From Martelella radicis (GTDB lineage: Bacteria; Pseudomonadota; Alphaproteobacteria; Rhizobiales; Rhizobiaceae): a stretch of 64,000 nucleotides of DNA. Positions 63,413-64,000 of the stretch are shown piece after piece (the first letter of the stretch is position 1; every line of letters starts with the position of its first letter). The DNA is taken from NCBI RefSeq assembly GCF_014196625.1, contig NZ_JACIDZ010000010.1, positions 62,001-126,000 on the forward strand, written 5' to 3'. Below the pieces are notes generated by a model. The model did no database searches. It saw nothing but the letters and a program-made list of their open reading frames with translations, and had not been told where the DNA came from. A program made the translations under genes and the position numbers.

Positions 63413-64000
63413 TCAAAGCGCCTTGGTCGCGACCAGGAAGGTCGCCTTGTTCTTGCCGGGGCACCACTGATGGACAACGGAAAACCCGGCACGGGCCATC
63501 TCGTTGATCAGCTCTTCCTGGGTGAAACTGCCCACATAGGGTGCCTTGCCGATCAGCTGCATCACCGGGAGCGCGGCGCGGATATAGCAGGAGAAGTCGC
63601 GAAGGCAGGCGGTGGAGGAAATGAACACGCCGCCCGGCTTCAGCATCGCGTGAGCTTTTTTCAGAACCCTCTCGCGATCTTCCAGCAGATGCAGCAGCGA
63701 ATGGGCCATCACCGCGTCATAAAGCTCGTCCGAGCCGGACATCGCGGTCACGTCGCCCTGGTGGAAGTGAACATTGGTGACTGCGGCGTCCTCAGCCTTC
63801 CGTTTTGCAATCTCGATCATGGTGTCGGAAAGGTCAAAGGCATCGATCCGGGCGACGGCGGGCGCGTGATAAAGCGCGGTCGAACCCGTCCCGCAACCGA
63901 TTTCCAGCACCCGCATGTCGGGATGAAAATACTCGCGCGTGATATCGAGCTTGATCTGGTAGGACTGCGGATCGGCGATGGGGTCGCGGGAATATTTCTC
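63413..64000 (-). CDS. SAM-dependent methyltransferase, N-terminus beyond the window
   Basis: At least 195 residues; the frame stays open to the window edge, so the true start is to the right of base 64000. VLEIGCGTGS binds S-adenosylmethionine, followed by DAFDLSDTMIEIAKRKAE, an Asp motif and GGVFISSTACL. It is a class I methyltransferase, UbiE/methyltransf_11-like. Its substrate is not known. The in-frame ATG at 63916 is inside the domain and should not be used as a start. Confidence 0.8.
   Translation of the reverse strand, partial: EKYSRDPIADPQSYQIKLDITREYFHPDMRVLEIGCGTGSTALYHAPAVARIDAFDLSDTMIEIAKRKAEDAAVTNVHFHQGDVTAMSGSDELYDAVMAHSLLHLLEDRERVLKKAHAMLKPGGVFISSTACLRDFSCYIRAALPVMQLIGKAPYVGSFTQEELINEMARAGFSVVHQWCPGKNKATFLVATKAL

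Overview
The window looks like chromosome from a Rhizobiales alphaproteobacterium (Rhizobiaceae or a neighbour; Martelella would fit, but I cannot test this). The reasons are the high G+C content, the gene order lysC-ptsP-prfA-prmC-DUF4167, the Yej-type transporter with a double-ATPase YejF, the cydDCABX cluster, and several intergenic palindromic repeats of the kind that litter rhizobial genomes. Most genes are core. I see no prophage, transposase, CRISPR array or conjugation gene.

Layout. 1-1.9 kb: tail of a 5-oxoprolinase subunit A gene, a persulfide-sensor-like ArsR regulator and an MFS transporter. 2.1-9.3 kb: a GbsR/MarR-type regulator heading cydDCABX, which encodes cytochrome bd oxidase, its CydDC exporter and the tiny CydX subunit. 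9.3-15.4 kb: TPR protein, L36, purEK, two small conserved proteins, ribosomal protein S1 and CMP kinase. 15.9-17.6 kb: a secreted sulfatase. 18.1-24.8 kb: DUF4167, prmC, prfA, ptsP, lysC. 25-30 kb: a cobalamin-riboswitch-controlled btuB-btuFCD uptake operon. 30-33 kb: pncB, two small membrane proteins and a GhrA-like reductase. 33-39 kb: yejABEF. 39-45 kb: mepA, glk, a TetR/SDR pair, dapB, gpmA. 45-47.7 kb: a 2H phosphoesterase with phnM and phnN. 47.7-57 kb: SMR transporter, polA, a strong candidate small RNA, an M20 peptidase, a class A PBP and a DUF4422-GT8 glycosyltransferase. 57.4-64 kb: DJ-1 protein, tRNA-Phe, an ArsR-like regulator facing a GH13 phosphorylase, a persulfide dioxygenase/sulfurtransferase pair, moeB and a truncated methyltransferase.

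Regulatory links are the most interesting part. (1) The first regulator keeps the two cysteines, 66 residues apart, of BigR/SqrR persulfide sensors. A palindrome in its own promoter is almost repeated, as two overlapping copies, in front of the Blh-like hydrolase/sulfurtransferase operon 61 kb away. (2) A TetR gene and the SDR gene after it share a 14-bp palindrome. (3) The GbsR-cyd promoter carries two palindromes. (4) Between polA and the M20 peptidase lies an unannotated RNA of about 150 nt, with two strong hairpins, C-rich unpaired segments and a perfect terminator.

Names of core enzymes rest on clear motifs. Small-RNA, operator and promoter calls are read by eye from the sequence and are predictions.
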